Source of the DNA: UBA6168 sp964573725
GTDB lineage: Bacteria > Bacteroidota > Bacteroidia > Chitinophagales > Saprospiraceae
NCBI GenBank assembly: GCA_964573725.1
Contig: CAZNLJ010000082.1
Span: 1 to 7,259 of the forward strand
Length of the DNA: 7,259 nucleotides
Direction: 5' to 3'
Part shown: in pieces, positions 1-6,470 of the stretch
Numbering within the stretch: position 1 is the stretch's first letter
How the letters are laid out: every line of letters begins with the position of its first letter
Made by a program: the position numbers and the translations under genes
Notes under the pieces: model-generated
Told to the model about the DNA's origin: nothing
Database searches by the model: none
Seen by the model: the letters and a program-made list of their open reading frames with translations, nothing else

Positions 1-223
1 ACTAAACCCCCAAGGTTTAGTAAACGCCGGCGACGGGACGTACGTCCACCAAATCACAAAGGCTTTGGTAAACGGCTGCTGCCCGAGCGGGGAACCCATT
101 GGATCGGGAATTTCGACGCAACCCACGTTTACTAAACCTCCAAGGTTTGGTAAACGTTTTCTGGCGGGACGTACGTTTGCTAAATCGCAAAGGTTTGGTA
201 AACAGCTGCTGGCGGGACGTACG
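1..223. repeat. Array of degenerate ~48-bp palindromic repeat units
   Basis: Four units begin near 1, 48, 131 and 179. The best one (129-155 region) has core ACTAAACCTCCAAGG followed by TTTGGTAAAC and is nearly its own reverse complement (GTTTACYAAACC…GGTTTRGTAAAC). Units 1, 3 and 4 end with GGGACGTACG, and units 2 and 4 share GGTAAACRGCTGCTG. Units 1+2 and 3+4 form two similar dimers 130 bp apart. Partial copies appear at 321-332 (CTTTGGTAAACG) and 346-356. The array is cut by the left edge. It resembles a REP-like intergenic element, but I cannot name a family. Confidence 0.75.
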
Positions 224-236
224 ATGACCGAATCAT

Positions 237-290
237 ATCGAGTAGGAGACAACGATGAGAATAAGCACCCATCTTTGTCTCCTACTCGAT
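237..290. repeat. 16-bp perfect inverted repeat (long hairpin)
   Basis: ATCGAGTAGGAGACAA (237-252) is the exact reverse complement of 275-290. Inside, after one mismatch, GATG (254-257) pairs with CATC (270-273), leaving a 12-base loop. No T-run follows on either strand, so it is not a standard intrinsic terminator. It lies next to the palindromic repeat array and may belong to it. Confidence 0.8.
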
Positions 291-366
291 GTTTCGCCGC
301 GGCATCCTCCATCCGGACCTCCTTTGGTAAACGAATAATCGGTTCCCCGGTAAACAACATGATTAC

Positions 367-471
367 TTACCACCGGATTACATCAAATCTTGTAAGTTCT
401 TCATCGAATGCCCGCTTACCCGTCTGGAAAGCCTTTTCCAGGTCCTGTACATTTGGTCCCCGGCTTGTCAC
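367..471 (-). pseudogene. Short protein-like open frame, possible gene remnant
   Basis: The minus strand reads 34 codons from a GTG at 471 to the TAA at 367-369, and the frame is open from about 492. The translation is balanced in charge and helix-friendly (for example VQDLEKAFQTGKRAFDEEL and ending FDVIRW), unlike the Arg/Pro-rich shadow frames elsewhere. A TGA at 493-495 closes it upstream. No ribosome site or ATG is present, and I do not recognise the sequence. It could be the decayed C-terminus of a former gene or chance. Confidence 0.22.
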
Positions 472-504
472 CTGTTTAAGTAAGATCCCGGGTCAGCCGG
501 GACA

Positions 505-533
505 CCCTTGGTATCGGCCAGCGATTCCAAGGG
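505..533. repeat. Interrupted hairpin
   Basis: CCCTTGG (505-511) pairs with CCAAGGG (527-533). Inside, after one mismatched base on each side, ATCG (513-516) pairs with CGAT (522-525) around a 5-base loop. A separate 6-bp stem, TCCCGG/CCGGGA (486-491/497-502), lies immediately to the left. Neither is followed by a T-run, so a terminator role is unlikely. Confidence 0.5.
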
Positions 534-596
534 AGGGCTCGATAAGGATGCCCAACCATCTGTTGAATGGCACACGTAGCGCACCTAAATGGCAAA

Positions 597-618
597 GGCG
601 CGGGATTGTGCCCGCGCC
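597..618 (-). terminator. Intrinsic terminator of the 974-residue gene
   Basis: On the minus strand GGCGCGGG and CCCGCGCC form a perfect 8-bp GC-rich stem with a 6-base loop, about 40 bases after the stop codon. A T-containing tail follows (TTTGCCATTT). Position and strength fit a factor-independent terminator for this gene. Confidence 0.7.
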
Positions 619-657
619 CTGCTATTAAATGGGTTGATTGAACGGTTCCTGATTGCA

Positions 658-3582
658 TCAATACGGGATGATATCCATGGTGGCGGCTGGATGCATGGTC
701 ACGACGCTGCCATCCTCCACCAGGAGGGTGCGTCCGACGGCATGTACCCCGGCGGAGACCAATACCGTATGGCCGGCAGGGATGACGACATCGTTGCAGG
801 TATAGGGCGTAAACCCGGTATCCCAGTTCTTGCCGTCGCTCCAGAGCAAGCCGTCCCCATTGCCGGTCCAGGTCACCAATTCGTCGGCCACCGTTTCCAC
901 CACTTCCGTCACAGGCGGCAGGGTGCAGCCGCTGCCCCCGAACAAGGTGGCGACGCAGACATAGGTACCGGCGGTCAGGTTGTCGTAGACCGGATTGAAC
1001 TGGTAGTTGTCGCCTGCATCCACGGAGTAGCCCCATTGGCCGCCGGCCGGACCATTCAGGATGGTCATGGTGATGGTCCCGTCGAACTCGCCGCAGTTTT
1101 CCGGTGTGCTGGTCACGATTAGGTCCGGTGCGTCCACCGTCACGGTAGCCTGGCAGGTCCGGATATTGCCATTCCCGTCCGAGACCGTCAGGGTGACGGT
1201 ATTCGGGCCGTCGTTGATACAGTTGAACTGGGCCGGGCTGACGCCGACCGGAACGACCGTTCCGCAGTTGTCAAAGGAGGCCGCAAAGTCCAGTACGGAG
1301 GCCGGATCCAGGATGGCCAGGCCGGCCAGGACGATGGTGGTATCCTTGCAGACGACAACCGGCTTGATCTTGTCCTGTACCGTGACGGTCGAGGTACAGG
1401 TGGCCGTGTTACCATGGATGTCGGTGGCCGTCAGCACCACCGGGTTGGCGCCGAGGTCGGCGCAATCGAAGGCCATCTGGCTCAGGTACAGCGTATCGAC
1501 ACCGCAGGCGTCCGAGGTACCGTTGTCGACTTGCGATACAGACAGGGTTGCCTGGCCCGCCACATCCAGCTGGATGGTGACCGGCTGGCAGACCATGGCC
1601 GGGGCGACCAGGTCTTGTACTGTCACCGTCGACTGGCAGGTGGCGGTGTTACCATTATTGTCGGTGACCGTCAGCGTCACGGTATTGGGACCGACGTGGG
1701 AGCAATCGAAACCCGTCTGGCTGAGCTGGAGGCTGGCAATGCCGCAGGCATCCGTGGAGTTGTCGTTGACGGCGGCCGCCGTGGTGCTCCCGGTACCGGC
1801 GGCATTGAGGGAGACCGTGACCGGTTGGCAATTAGCTACCGGGGCGACCAAGTCTTGTACTGTCACCGACGACTGGCAGGTGGCGGTATTGCCATTGTTG
1901 TCGGTAACCGTCAGCGTCACCGTGTTGGGACCGACGTGGCTACAGTCGAAGCTGGTCTGGCTGAGCTGGAGGCTGGCGATGCCGCAGGCATCTATCGAGC
2001 CGCTGTCAACAGTAGTGGCCGTAGTCGTCCCGGTGCCGGCGGCGTTGAGGGAGACCATGACGTCCTGGCAATTAGCCGCCGGCGAGACCGTATCCAGCAC
2101 CGTAACATCGGCCGTGCAGGTCGAACTGTTGCCGGAGGAATCCGTCACCGTCAGGGTCACCGTGACGCCGATGCCTGCCTGGCTGCCCGGCTTCTGAGCC
2201 CCGTAGCTCAGGTCGCTGCAGTCGAAGCTGCTGTCGTCCAGAACCAGCGTTTCGATGCCGCAGGCGTCCGTGGAGTTGTTATTGATATCCGAAGCCGTGA
2301 TACTTGCCTGACCCATGCCGTCCAGGTAGACCGTCAGGTCTTGGCACTGAGCCGCCGGCGAGACCGTATCCGAAACCGTCACCATGGCGATACAGGAATC
2401 GCGGTTGCCGGCGCTGTCGACTACCGTCAATTGGACGCTGGTGCCGGCCAGGTCGGCGCAGGAGAAGCCCGTCTGGCCGAGGGTCAGCGCGGCGATGCCG
2501 CAGCCGGCCGTCGAGTTGCTGTCGACGGCGGCGGCTGTCAGGGTTCCGTTGCCGCTGGCGTCGAGGTAGACCGTCACCGCCCGGCAGGAGGCCGTCGGCG
2601 GCGGGCAGAAGAAGCCGATGGTAAAGGCATCGAAATCGTCCGGCAGCACCGTTTGCGAGGAGACCGTACCGGTGCCGGCGAGGGTGCCGGTGGTCCCTGT
2701 GTTCCCGAGGCTTACCCATTGCATACCGTCCCAGCCGGCGACGACCAGCTGGTCCAGGTCCAGGGCCGTGGCGGCCAGGTTGCTGCTGCTGTCGAAATGC
2801 AGGGTGAGGACGGTGCTGTCCGCGCCGAGGATGTCCCAGTATTCCCGGTCCGACACCCCGTACAGGCCGGTCTCCAGGGAGGTGGTGACGAAAGGCGCGC
2901 CGCCCGGCAGGGTCGCCGTAACCGGGTCGCCGGAGAAGTAGGCCGCTTGGAATGTTGTCCCGCAGCTGCCGATCACATCCGCGCGGCCGAACTTCGTGCC
3001 GTCGCCGATGGGAAAGGAGAAGGGACCGCTGCCCGACCAGCCCGCATAGCCGTCGATGTGGCGGTTGGTGCTATCGCCGGAGACGGCGCTGCCGGCCAGG
3101 AAGTGGAGGAAGTGGGACGGGTCGGACCGGTCGGTAGTCATCATCCCGGCGTTCCAGGTCAGGGTGCCTGCGATTTGCCATTCGTTGTCGAGCACGATGT
3201 GGCGGGCCAGCTGTACATCGTACATACGCAGGGGGCTGCTTCCCCCGATGGTGGTGGAGTCGACCATCGTGCCGAAGATATTGGTGCTCCCGACGGCGGC
3301 AACGGGTCGGGATGGTTCACCGCCGCAGGGATCGGAATAATCCGCGGTGCAACCGGTAGCCTGGTCCGAAAATCCCCCGTCGTTCACCAGGCTGGTGACC
3401 CGGGTGTATTCCACGGTGCCCAGGTTGATGAATGTCCCGCCGGTGGCCACGGAGAGGTCGGCCGACCATAAGGATTGCAACCCCGTCACTTGCTCACAGC
3501 CCCGCACCGAATGCTGGGCCCGAAGGCTACCGAGCAGGATGAAGGGCAGCAGGAAGGACAGGATGCCTGTTTTTATTTTCAT
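658..3582 (-). CDS. Secreted multi-domain protein with six HYR/Ig-like repeats and a SprB-like unit
   Basis: 974 residues. The ATG at 3582 begins a textbook signal peptide (MKIKTG, hydrophobic ILSFLLPFILLG, cleavage near LRAQ, residue 23). The preceding leader contains A8 and no Shine-Dalgarno site, typical of Bacteroidota. Residues 24-330 are a beta-rich N-terminal region seen in Bacteroidota surface proteins (EYWDILG, VVAGWDGMQWVSLGN). Six repeats follow, with their first Cys near residues 333, 413, 505, 585, 665 and 745. Most have four Cys and the signature CQ-x-VTV … DACGI … FDCS … GNTATC … VTVQD, as in HYR-like Ig folds. Repeat 2 carries about 12 extra residues (SYGAQKPGSQAGIGV region). 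Residues ~826-895 resemble a SprB repeat (ENCGEFDGTI … LTAGTYVCVATL … GC). Residues ~905-974 form a cap (LWSDGKNWDTGFTP … VVIPAGHTVLV) that ends at DIIPY. No type IX sorting domain or anchor is visible. The likely role is an extracellular adhesin or matrix protein; a ligand cannot be inferred. Confidence 0.9.
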   Translation of the reverse strand: MKIKTGILSFLLPFILLGSLRAQHSVRGCEQVTGLQSLWSADLSVATGGTFINLGTVEYTRVTSLVNDGGFSDQATGCTADYSDPCGGEPSRPVAAVGSTNIFGTMVDSTTIGGSSPLRMYDVQLARHIVLDNEWQIAGTLTWNAGMMTTDRSDPSHFLHFLAGSAVSGDSTNRHIDGYAGWSGSGPFSFPIGDGTKFGRADVIGSCGTTFQAAYFSGDPVTATLPGGAPFVTTSLETGLYGVSDREYWDILGADSTVLTLHFDSSSNLAATALDLDQLVVAGWDGMQWVSLGNTGTTGTLAGTGTVSSQTVLPDDFDAFTIGFFCPPPTASCRAVTVYLDASGNGTLTAAAVDSNSTAGCGIAALTLGQTGFSCADLAGTSVQLTVVDSAGNRDSCIAMVTVSDTVSPAAQCQDLTVYLDGMGQASITASDINNNSTDACGIETLVLDDSSFDCSDLSYGAQKPGSQAGIGVTVTLTVTDSSGNSSTCTADVTVLDTVSPAANCQDVMVSLNAAGTGTTTATTVDSGSIDACGIASLQLSQTSFDCSHVGPNTVTLTVTDNNGNTATCQSSVTVQDLVAPVANCQPVTVSLNAAGTGSTTAAAVNDNSTDACGIASLQLSQTGFDCSHVGPNTVTLTVTDNNGNTATCQSTVTVQDLVAPAMVCQPVTIQLDVAGQATLSVSQVDNGTSDACGVDTLYLSQMAFDCADLGANPVVLTATDIHGNTATCTSTVTVQDKIKPVVVCKDTTIVLAGLAILDPASVLDFAASFDNCGTVVPVGVSPAQFNCINDGPNTVTLTVSDGNGNIRTCQATVTVDAPDLIVTSTPENCGEFDGTITMTILNGPAGGQWGYSVDAGDNYQFNPVYDNLTAGTYVCVATLFGGSGCTLPPVTEVVETVADELVTWTGNGDGLLWSDGKNWDTGFTPYTCNDVVIPAGHTVLVSAGVHAVGRTLLVEDGSVVTMHPAATMDIIPY
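1351..2590 (-). repeat. Tandem ~240-bp repeats encoding the HYR-like units
   Basis: The coding sequence repeats with a 240-bp (80-residue) period, except one 276-bp interval (92 residues) that contains an in-frame insertion. The two best-matched neighbouring units, 1591-1830 and 1831-2070, agree at roughly 80% of positions by hand count. Several stretches are identical, such as CTGAGCTGGAGGCTGGC. The outer units are much more diverged. Confidence 0.85.
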
Positions 3583-3645
3583 GATGCTTTTTTTTGATGA
3601 TGGTCAGGGTCCGCAAACGAACCCTTCCGATGGTGGGGGGAAAGG

Positions 3646-3671
3646 CCGGGAGGACCGGCAGGTCCTCCCGG
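3646..3671 (-). terminator. Strong 11-bp perfect hairpin, probable terminator of the FISUMP gene
   Basis: CCGGGAGGACC (3646-3656) and GGTCCTCCCGG (3661-3671) pair perfectly around a 4-base loop, about 100 bases after the FISUMP stop. On the minus strand the stem is followed by CCTTTCCCCCC, which has only three T, so the tail is weak. It lies about 64 bases before the start of the 974-residue gene, so it could instead be a leader structure of that gene if transcription reads through. Confidence 0.5.
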
Positions 3672-3770
3672 ATCGATGGCCGATGTATCCTTTTCGCTGT
3701 TGGCTATCCCGATCAGCAGACTGCCTCACAGGCTCAAGTACCATGATTCCTGAATAGTCAAAGAATCGAA

Positions 3771-5090
3771 TCATTCTACGGCGCAGCGGACGTGGAAGCC
3801 GTCCGTCCGGTAGCGGCTGTACGTGCCGGCATCGCCGGCGGCGAAGCTCATGCGCCAGGCGTTGCTGCTGCCATCCTCCGTGCTGCTCGAATAGTATCCG
3901 TTGATGCCGCGGCGATACAAGGTCCCGTTGAAGTAGTAACGATACCCGGCCGCCGGAAGCATCAGGTTCGAACCGAAGGACTTCCCGCTGCTGTAGTTGG
4001 TAGCGCTCTCACTCCAAGTGCCGATATCAGTCAAAGTATTATTATCGACTACCCCGGCCCATTGCGCCTTGGTCGGCACGCGGAAGCCGACCGGGCAGGG
4101 GTCATTGGCGGTCTTGGTCGAATCCGACCAGGCGCCACTGGCAGCGACCGTCGCATTCCAGTCGCTGACGGCCGCGTCATTGGCATCCCCGGCGTTCGGC
4201 CCCGTTGGCCCGTGTGCGAATATTGGCGTGTTTGTATTCAGCCTTTGCGTCGGATCCGGCCCTTTCCGGCCCCACTGCCAGTAGCCGCCGACGATTTCCC
4301 AGCTCGGGGTGAAGGGGTCGGCACAAGTGTTCACGGACGCCAGGTTGTGGCACATGAAATATAAGGTATCCGTGGCGGAGACCTTCGCCCAGCAGTCGGT
4401 CGGGGTCGTACAACTTCCAGCCCCCACGGTCAATTCTAGCGTACAGCTCTGCCCGCCGATGTTCAGGGCGAGGCTGGCCGTACCGGCCGAATCCGGCGTA
4501 CCGGAGATTGAGTAGGTCAAGCTGTCCGCACCGGTGGCGAAGCTACCGGAGGCCAGCGTGGCCGTCAGGCCCGTCACCCCGGTCGAGGTCACCGTCTGCC
4601 CGCTGTGCGTGCCACCGTTACCGCCCGTGTAGGGGACTTGCACGCTCACCCCGCTCGCGACGGAATCCGCCGTCAGGGTGCCGGTGAGGGCGGCGTTGGT
4701 ACAGTCGATCGACCCGATGGAACCTGCGGGAGGCGCGGCAGGATCTACGGCGCAGCGGACGGAGATGCCGAACGTACTGTAGCTTTGGCTCGTGAAGGGA
4801 TTGCCGCTTTGGAACATCAGGCTCCAGGAGCTCTCGCTATTGAACTCCGTACTGCTCCAATAGAATCCGTGGCTACCGCGTAGGAGCAAGGCCCCCCCGC
4901 TATTCCTTAAACGGTACCCGGCCGCCGGAAGCATGAGGTTCGAACCGATTGACTTCCCGCTGCTGTAGTTCGTGGCGCTGCCAGTCCATGTGCCGATACT
5001 ACTGCTCGTGTTATTGGCGACTACCCCATCCCATTGCACCTTGGTCGGCACTCGGAATCCGACCGGGCAGGGCTCGTCGGCCGTCTTGGG
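3771..5090 (-). CDS. FISUMP-domain protein, C-terminal fragment (continuation after the frameshift)
   Basis: From the CCC codon at 5090-5088 this frame continues the FISUMP gene for 439 residues to the TGA at 3771-3773. The same frame is open further upstream to about 5414, but that stretch is a shadow of the other fragment. In restored numbering (761 residues), residues 323-437 finish FISUMP domain 1, with PCPVGFRVPTKVQW, NLMLPAAGYR, FYWSSTE and a VRCAV end. Residues 445-545 are a second Ig-like module nearly identical to the first. Residues 555-761 are FISUMP domain 2 with the same landmarks (MCHNLA, WEIVGGYWQWGRKGPDP, PCPVGFRVPTKAQW, GYYSSSTE, VRCAVE). The protein ends directly after the FISUMP domain with no type IX sorting domain. 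No start codon or ribosome site suits an independent gene here. It is either the dead 3' half of a pseudogene or, if the missing base is a sequencing error, part of one intact gene with the upstream fragment. Confidence 0.8.
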   Translation of the reverse strand, partial: PKTADEPCPVGFRVPTKVQWDGVVANNTSSSIGTWTGSATNYSSGKSIGSNLMLPAAGYRLRNSGGALLLRGSHGFYWSSTEFNSESSWSLMFQSGNPFTSQSYSTFGISVRCAVDPAAPPAGSIGSIDCTNAALTGTLTADSVASGVSVQVPYTGGNGGTHSGQTVTSTGVTGLTATLASGSFATGADSLTYSISGTPDSAGTASLALNIGGQSCTLELTVGAGSCTTPTDCWAKVSATDTLYFMCHNLASVNTCADPFTPSWEIVGGYWQWGRKGPDPTQRLNTNTPIFAHGPTGPNAGDANDAAVSDWNATVAASGAWSDSTKTANDPCPVGFRVPTKAQWAGVVDNNTLTDIGTWSESATNYSSGKSFGSNLMLPAAGYRYYFNGTLYRRGINGYYSSSTEDGSSNAWRMSFAAGDAGTYSRYRTDGFHVRCAVE

Positions 5091-5668
5091 GTCGCATCCG
5101 ACCAGGCCCCGCTGGGCGCATACGCCGTACTCCAGCCGGCAACAGCCGCCTCGTTGGTACCTGTGGTGCCGTCGGTCGGCCCGTGTGCGAAGTTCGGCGT
5201 GTTCGTATTCAGCCATTGCGTCGGATCCGGCCCTTTCCGGCCCCATTGCCAGTAGCCGCCGATGATCTCCCAGCTCGGGGTAAAGGGGTCGGCGGAAGTG
5301 TTGGCAGCGGCCAGGTTGTGGCACATGAAATGAAGCGTGTCCGTCTCGGAGACCATGGCCCAGCAACTGGGTGCAGCGCCACTGCCACCCCCCACCGTCA
5401 GCTCCAGTGTACAAGCCTGCCCCCCGATGTTCAGGGCGAAGCTCGCCGTACCGGCCGTATCCGGCGTGCCGGAGATTGAGTAGGTCAAGCTGTCCGCCCC
5501 GGTCGCGAAGCTACCGGAGGCCAGCGTGGCCGTCAGGCCCGTCACCCCGGTCGAGGTCACCGTCTGCCCGCTGTGTATGCCGCCGTTACCGCCCGTGTAG
5601 GGGACTTTCACGCTCACCCCGGTGGCGACGGAATCCGGCGTCAGGGTGCCGGTGAGGGCGGCGTTGGT
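3777..5668 (-). repeat. Two-copy tandem duplication inside the FISUMP gene (~968 bp period)
   Basis: Each unit encodes an Ig-like module followed by a FISUMP domain. Landmarks recur at a constant distance: GTTGGTACAGTCGA (plus strand) at 4695 and 5663, and TACGGCGCAGCGGA at 3777 and 4746. The distance is 968 at one end and 969 at the other. The Ig-like modules (about 4510-4700 and 5478-5668) are nearly identical in DNA. The FISUMP halves have diverged, mainly toward their C-terminal ends, where small codon insertions and losses cancel out. Confidence 0.85.
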
Positions 5669-6055
5669 ACAGTCGAGGGATTCGAGGGTACCTGCGGCGG
5701 GGTCCGGGCATCGAACGGGCGACCATGCCGGCGTTGCGGTGGTACCGAAGTTGATTTCCAGACATTTCGTGGTCACATTGTACACCATCAAACCCTCCGC
5801 CGGATTCACGATGGCGTCCCGCTGGGCGGTGGTCAACCGGGGAAACAATACCCCGCGCGTTGTACTCTGGATGTCCAGTGTAGCGGACGAGTCCGGAACA
5901 GATCCCCCGATGACCGTCTGCGCGACCAGCGGCTGCGTGGCAGCCGCCAGCCACCATAGCCCTGCTGCCAACATCAACCTGCCCGCAAGACCTGTGATTG
6001 TTCGCGAATCACCACCCGGTCGGCGGCGAAAGGATTGGGTTGTCTCTCTTGTCAT
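5021..6055 (-). CDS. Secreted FISUMP-domain protein, N-terminal fragment (ends at a frameshift)
   Basis: This is the 5' part of a gene broken by one missing base. I place the start at the ATG at 6055 because it leads straight into a signal peptide: a basic n-region (RRRPGG…R), a hydrophobic core (LMLAAGLWWLAAA) and probable cleavage after VAQ at residue 46. The frame continues upstream to an ATG at 6145, but those 30 residues would bury the signal. There is no Shine-Dalgarno site, as usual in Bacteroidota. Residues 47-116 carry the common Bacteroidota adhesin-like motif (SSATLDIQSTTRG…FPRLTTAQRDAI…GLMVYN). Residues 123-226 are an Ig-like beta-rich module (YTGGNGG…GQTVTSTGVTGLTATL). Residues 230-322 are the first half of a FISUMP domain (MCHNLA, WEIIGGYWQWGRKGPDP). 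After Thr322 the frame is wrong and adds 22 unrelated residues before the stop at 5021. It is probably an exported surface or extracellular protein; the biochemical role of FISUMP domains is not established. Confidence 0.8.
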   Translation of the reverse strand: MTRETTQSFRRRPGGDSRTITGLAGRLMLAAGLWWLAAATQPLVAQTVIGGSVPDSSATLDIQSTTRGVLFPRLTTAQRDAIVNPAEGLMVYNVTTKCLEINFGTTATPAWSPVRCPDPAAGTLESLDCTNAALTGTLTPDSVATGVSVKVPYTGGNGGIHSGQTVTSTGVTGLTATLASGSFATGADSLTYSISGTPDTAGTASFALNIGGQACTLELTVGGGSGAAPSCWAMVSETDTLHFMCHNLAAANTSADPFTPSWEIIGGYWQWGRKGPDPTQWLNTNTPNFAHGPTDGTTGTNEAAVAGWSTAYAPSGAWSDATPRRPTSPARSDSECRPRCNGMG

Positions 6056-6470
6056 ATCGAATATTGGATAAATGCCGTGATCCGGGTGGGATATCCCTTG
6101 CGCCCGCACGACCGTGCCGACGTATTCCAAGAGGTATCCATCCACCGTACCGCGACGGTCATGAATTTTAGAACCAGACAGGCCCTACCGACAGCCGGTC
6201 TCAACCGGCAGATGACCTGTAACCGCGAGCGGGCCCGCCTTTGCGCAACGCACCGGGAAACCCGTTGCCTGTACTTGGACCGCTGCGGCAGAATCAGGAT
6301 GATGTGCTCGGAAAAACTACATCGCCATTCGAGCGTAAAAATCAACGGGCTTGTCCGTATTGCCAGGAACCATTACCCACCAATAACCCATCGTGCAGTG
6401 CGAAGCACCCCACAATTAACCGACAGTCTTATCAAAATGCCTTGTTATTCAATCAGGAAGAAAAAAAGGG
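6056..6470. other. 415-base gap without a convincing gene, upstream of the FISUMP gene
   Basis: Open frames exist on both strands (about 148 and 97 codons), but their translations are rich in Arg, Cys and His, show no domain-like pattern, and the minus-strand one only extends the frame of the FISUMP gene upstream of its signal peptide. No RNA gene was recognised. The segment must hold the promoter of the FISUMP gene, but I found no clear TAnnTTTG / TTTG pair of the Bacteroidota type. Small palindromes occur (for example GCGGGCCCGC near 6228-6237), none strong. Confidence 0.5.

Larger units (their letters stand above)
1..312 (-). other. Open frame running off the left edge, within the repeats; doubtful gene
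   Basis: From an ATG at 312 the minus strand is open for 104 codons to the window edge. AAAGGAGGT lies five bases before the ATG, an unusually good Shine-Dalgarno match. Against it being a gene: the frame passes through the hairpin at 237-290 and all four palindromic units, its translation simply mirrors the repeat (recurring LPNL and NVRPA words), the plus strand is equally open, and the AGGAGGT itself lies inside a partial repeat copy. I favour non-coding repeat DNA. Confidence 0.2.

Noticed and set aside
1..223. CRISPR array
   Set aside because: Copies are degenerate, palindromic and unevenly spaced, and the intervening sequence is itself repeated between units. No cas gene is present.
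65..628. 187-codon plus-strand open frame with recurring RFGK peptides
   Set aside because: It runs through the palindromic array, the long hairpin and the terminator of the neighbouring gene. The peptide repetition reflects the 48-bp DNA repeat.
1061..2197. 378-codon plus-strand open frame with repeated VTVLGPTW-type words
   Set aside because: Another antisense shadow of the HYR repeats; the periodicity comes from the true coding strand.
1414..3471. 685-codon open frame on the plus strand
   Set aside because: It lies wholly antisense to the HYR-repeat gene, has Arg/Gly/Val-rich low-information translation, and its apparent repeats only mirror the 240-bp repeats of the real gene. The real gene has a signal peptide, domain motifs and a terminator.
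3735..3762. Bacteroidota-type promoter (TTTG, 18 bases, TACTTG) before the 974-residue gene
   Set aside because: The -7 element does not match TAnnTTTG well, and the site lies upstream of the strong hairpin at 3646-3671, which would then interrupt the transcript.
5080..5100. Programmed ribosomal frameshift joining the two FISUMP frames
   Set aside because: No standard slippery heptamer or clear downstream stimulator was seen, and the duplicate unit simply has the base that is missing here.
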